Of a stretch of DNA of 5,202 nucleotides, positions 5,168 to 5,202 are shown one piece after another. Under the pieces are notes generated by a model. That model did not search any database and had not been told where the DNA came from. It saw nothing but the letters and a program-made list of their open reading frames with translations. Every line of letters starts with the position of its first letter. Position 1 is the first letter of the stretch. The DNA is taken from contig CALHID010000122.1 in the NCBI GenBank assembly GCA_938030835.1, positions 1 through 5,202 of the forward strand. The letters are read 5' to 3'. Made by a program: the position numbers and the translations under genes. Origin of the DNA: an uncultured Actinomyces sp. (GTDB lineage: Bacteria; Actinomycetota; Actinomycetes; Actinomycetales; Actinomycetaceae).

Positions 5168-5202
5168 ATGACCGAAACAAGCAGACGAGCACAATGGTTT
5201 TC
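5168..5202 (+). CDS. Possible start of a further gene, cut by window edge
   Basis: An ATG at 5168 opens a frame reading MTETSRRAQWF to the end of the window. It begins 4 bases after the previous stop, a spacing typical of operons, but no clear ribosome site is visible and only 11 full codons are present. Translational coupling would explain the missing site. Chance is a real alternative. Confidence 0.3.
   Translation, partial: MTETSRRAQWF

Noticed and set aside
4689..5171. 160-codon plus-strand frame overlapping the 4585 gene
   Set aside because: Its translation is an Arg- and His-rich mix typical of an out-of-frame reading, while the 4585 frame gives coherent membrane helices and has a ribosome site.

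Overview
The window is 5.2 kb of bacterial DNA of moderately high G+C. GTG starts, clear Shine-Dalgarno sites and TANNNT-type -10 boxes with weak -35 boxes fit an actinobacterium (Actinomycetales or Coriobacteriia would be my guess), but no marker gene fixes the taxon. The region is gene-dense: no gap exceeds about 95 bases, and I see no tRNA, rRNA, transposase, integrase or CRISPR array.

Left half (1-2024): a regulatory and membrane module. Two TetR-type repressors (182-808 minus, 901-1467 plus) diverge from a 92-base gap. They are similar to each other over their whole length, including the normally variable ligand-binding domain, so they look like diverged paralogues. The gap holds a 27-bp near-perfect palindrome (835-861) with core TGAACA-G-TGTTCA. 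It covers likely -10 boxes for both genes, as expected of a shared operator. The minus-strand repressor is followed after 14 bases by a small membrane protein cut by the window edge (1-167). The plus-strand repressor is followed by a five-helix HsmA-family membrane protein (1557-2024). The HsmA promoter carries the same TGAACA and TGTTCA half-sites, spaced 11 bp further apart. The simplest reading is one small regulon: two sister repressors controlling themselves, each with a membrane-protein gene downstream.

Centre (2084-4539): a two-gene McrBC-type (type IV, modification-dependent) restriction system. The McrB-like AAA+ NTPase has an EVE-type (PUA-like) N-terminal domain in place of the E. 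coli McrB DNA-binding domain, and it overlaps the McrC-like PD-(D/E)xK nuclease by ATGA. EVE is predicted to recognise a modified base, the AAA+ ring to hydrolyse nucleotide and translocate, and McrC to cut. Both catalytic signatures look intact.

Right end (4585-5202): an unrecognised 192-residue multi-pass membrane protein with its own ribosome binding site, then a possible start of another gene at 5168. The McrBC pair is a known kind of defence system with a less common sensor. The less expected part is the divergent TetR pair with its shared palindrome and matching half-sites at the HsmA promoter.
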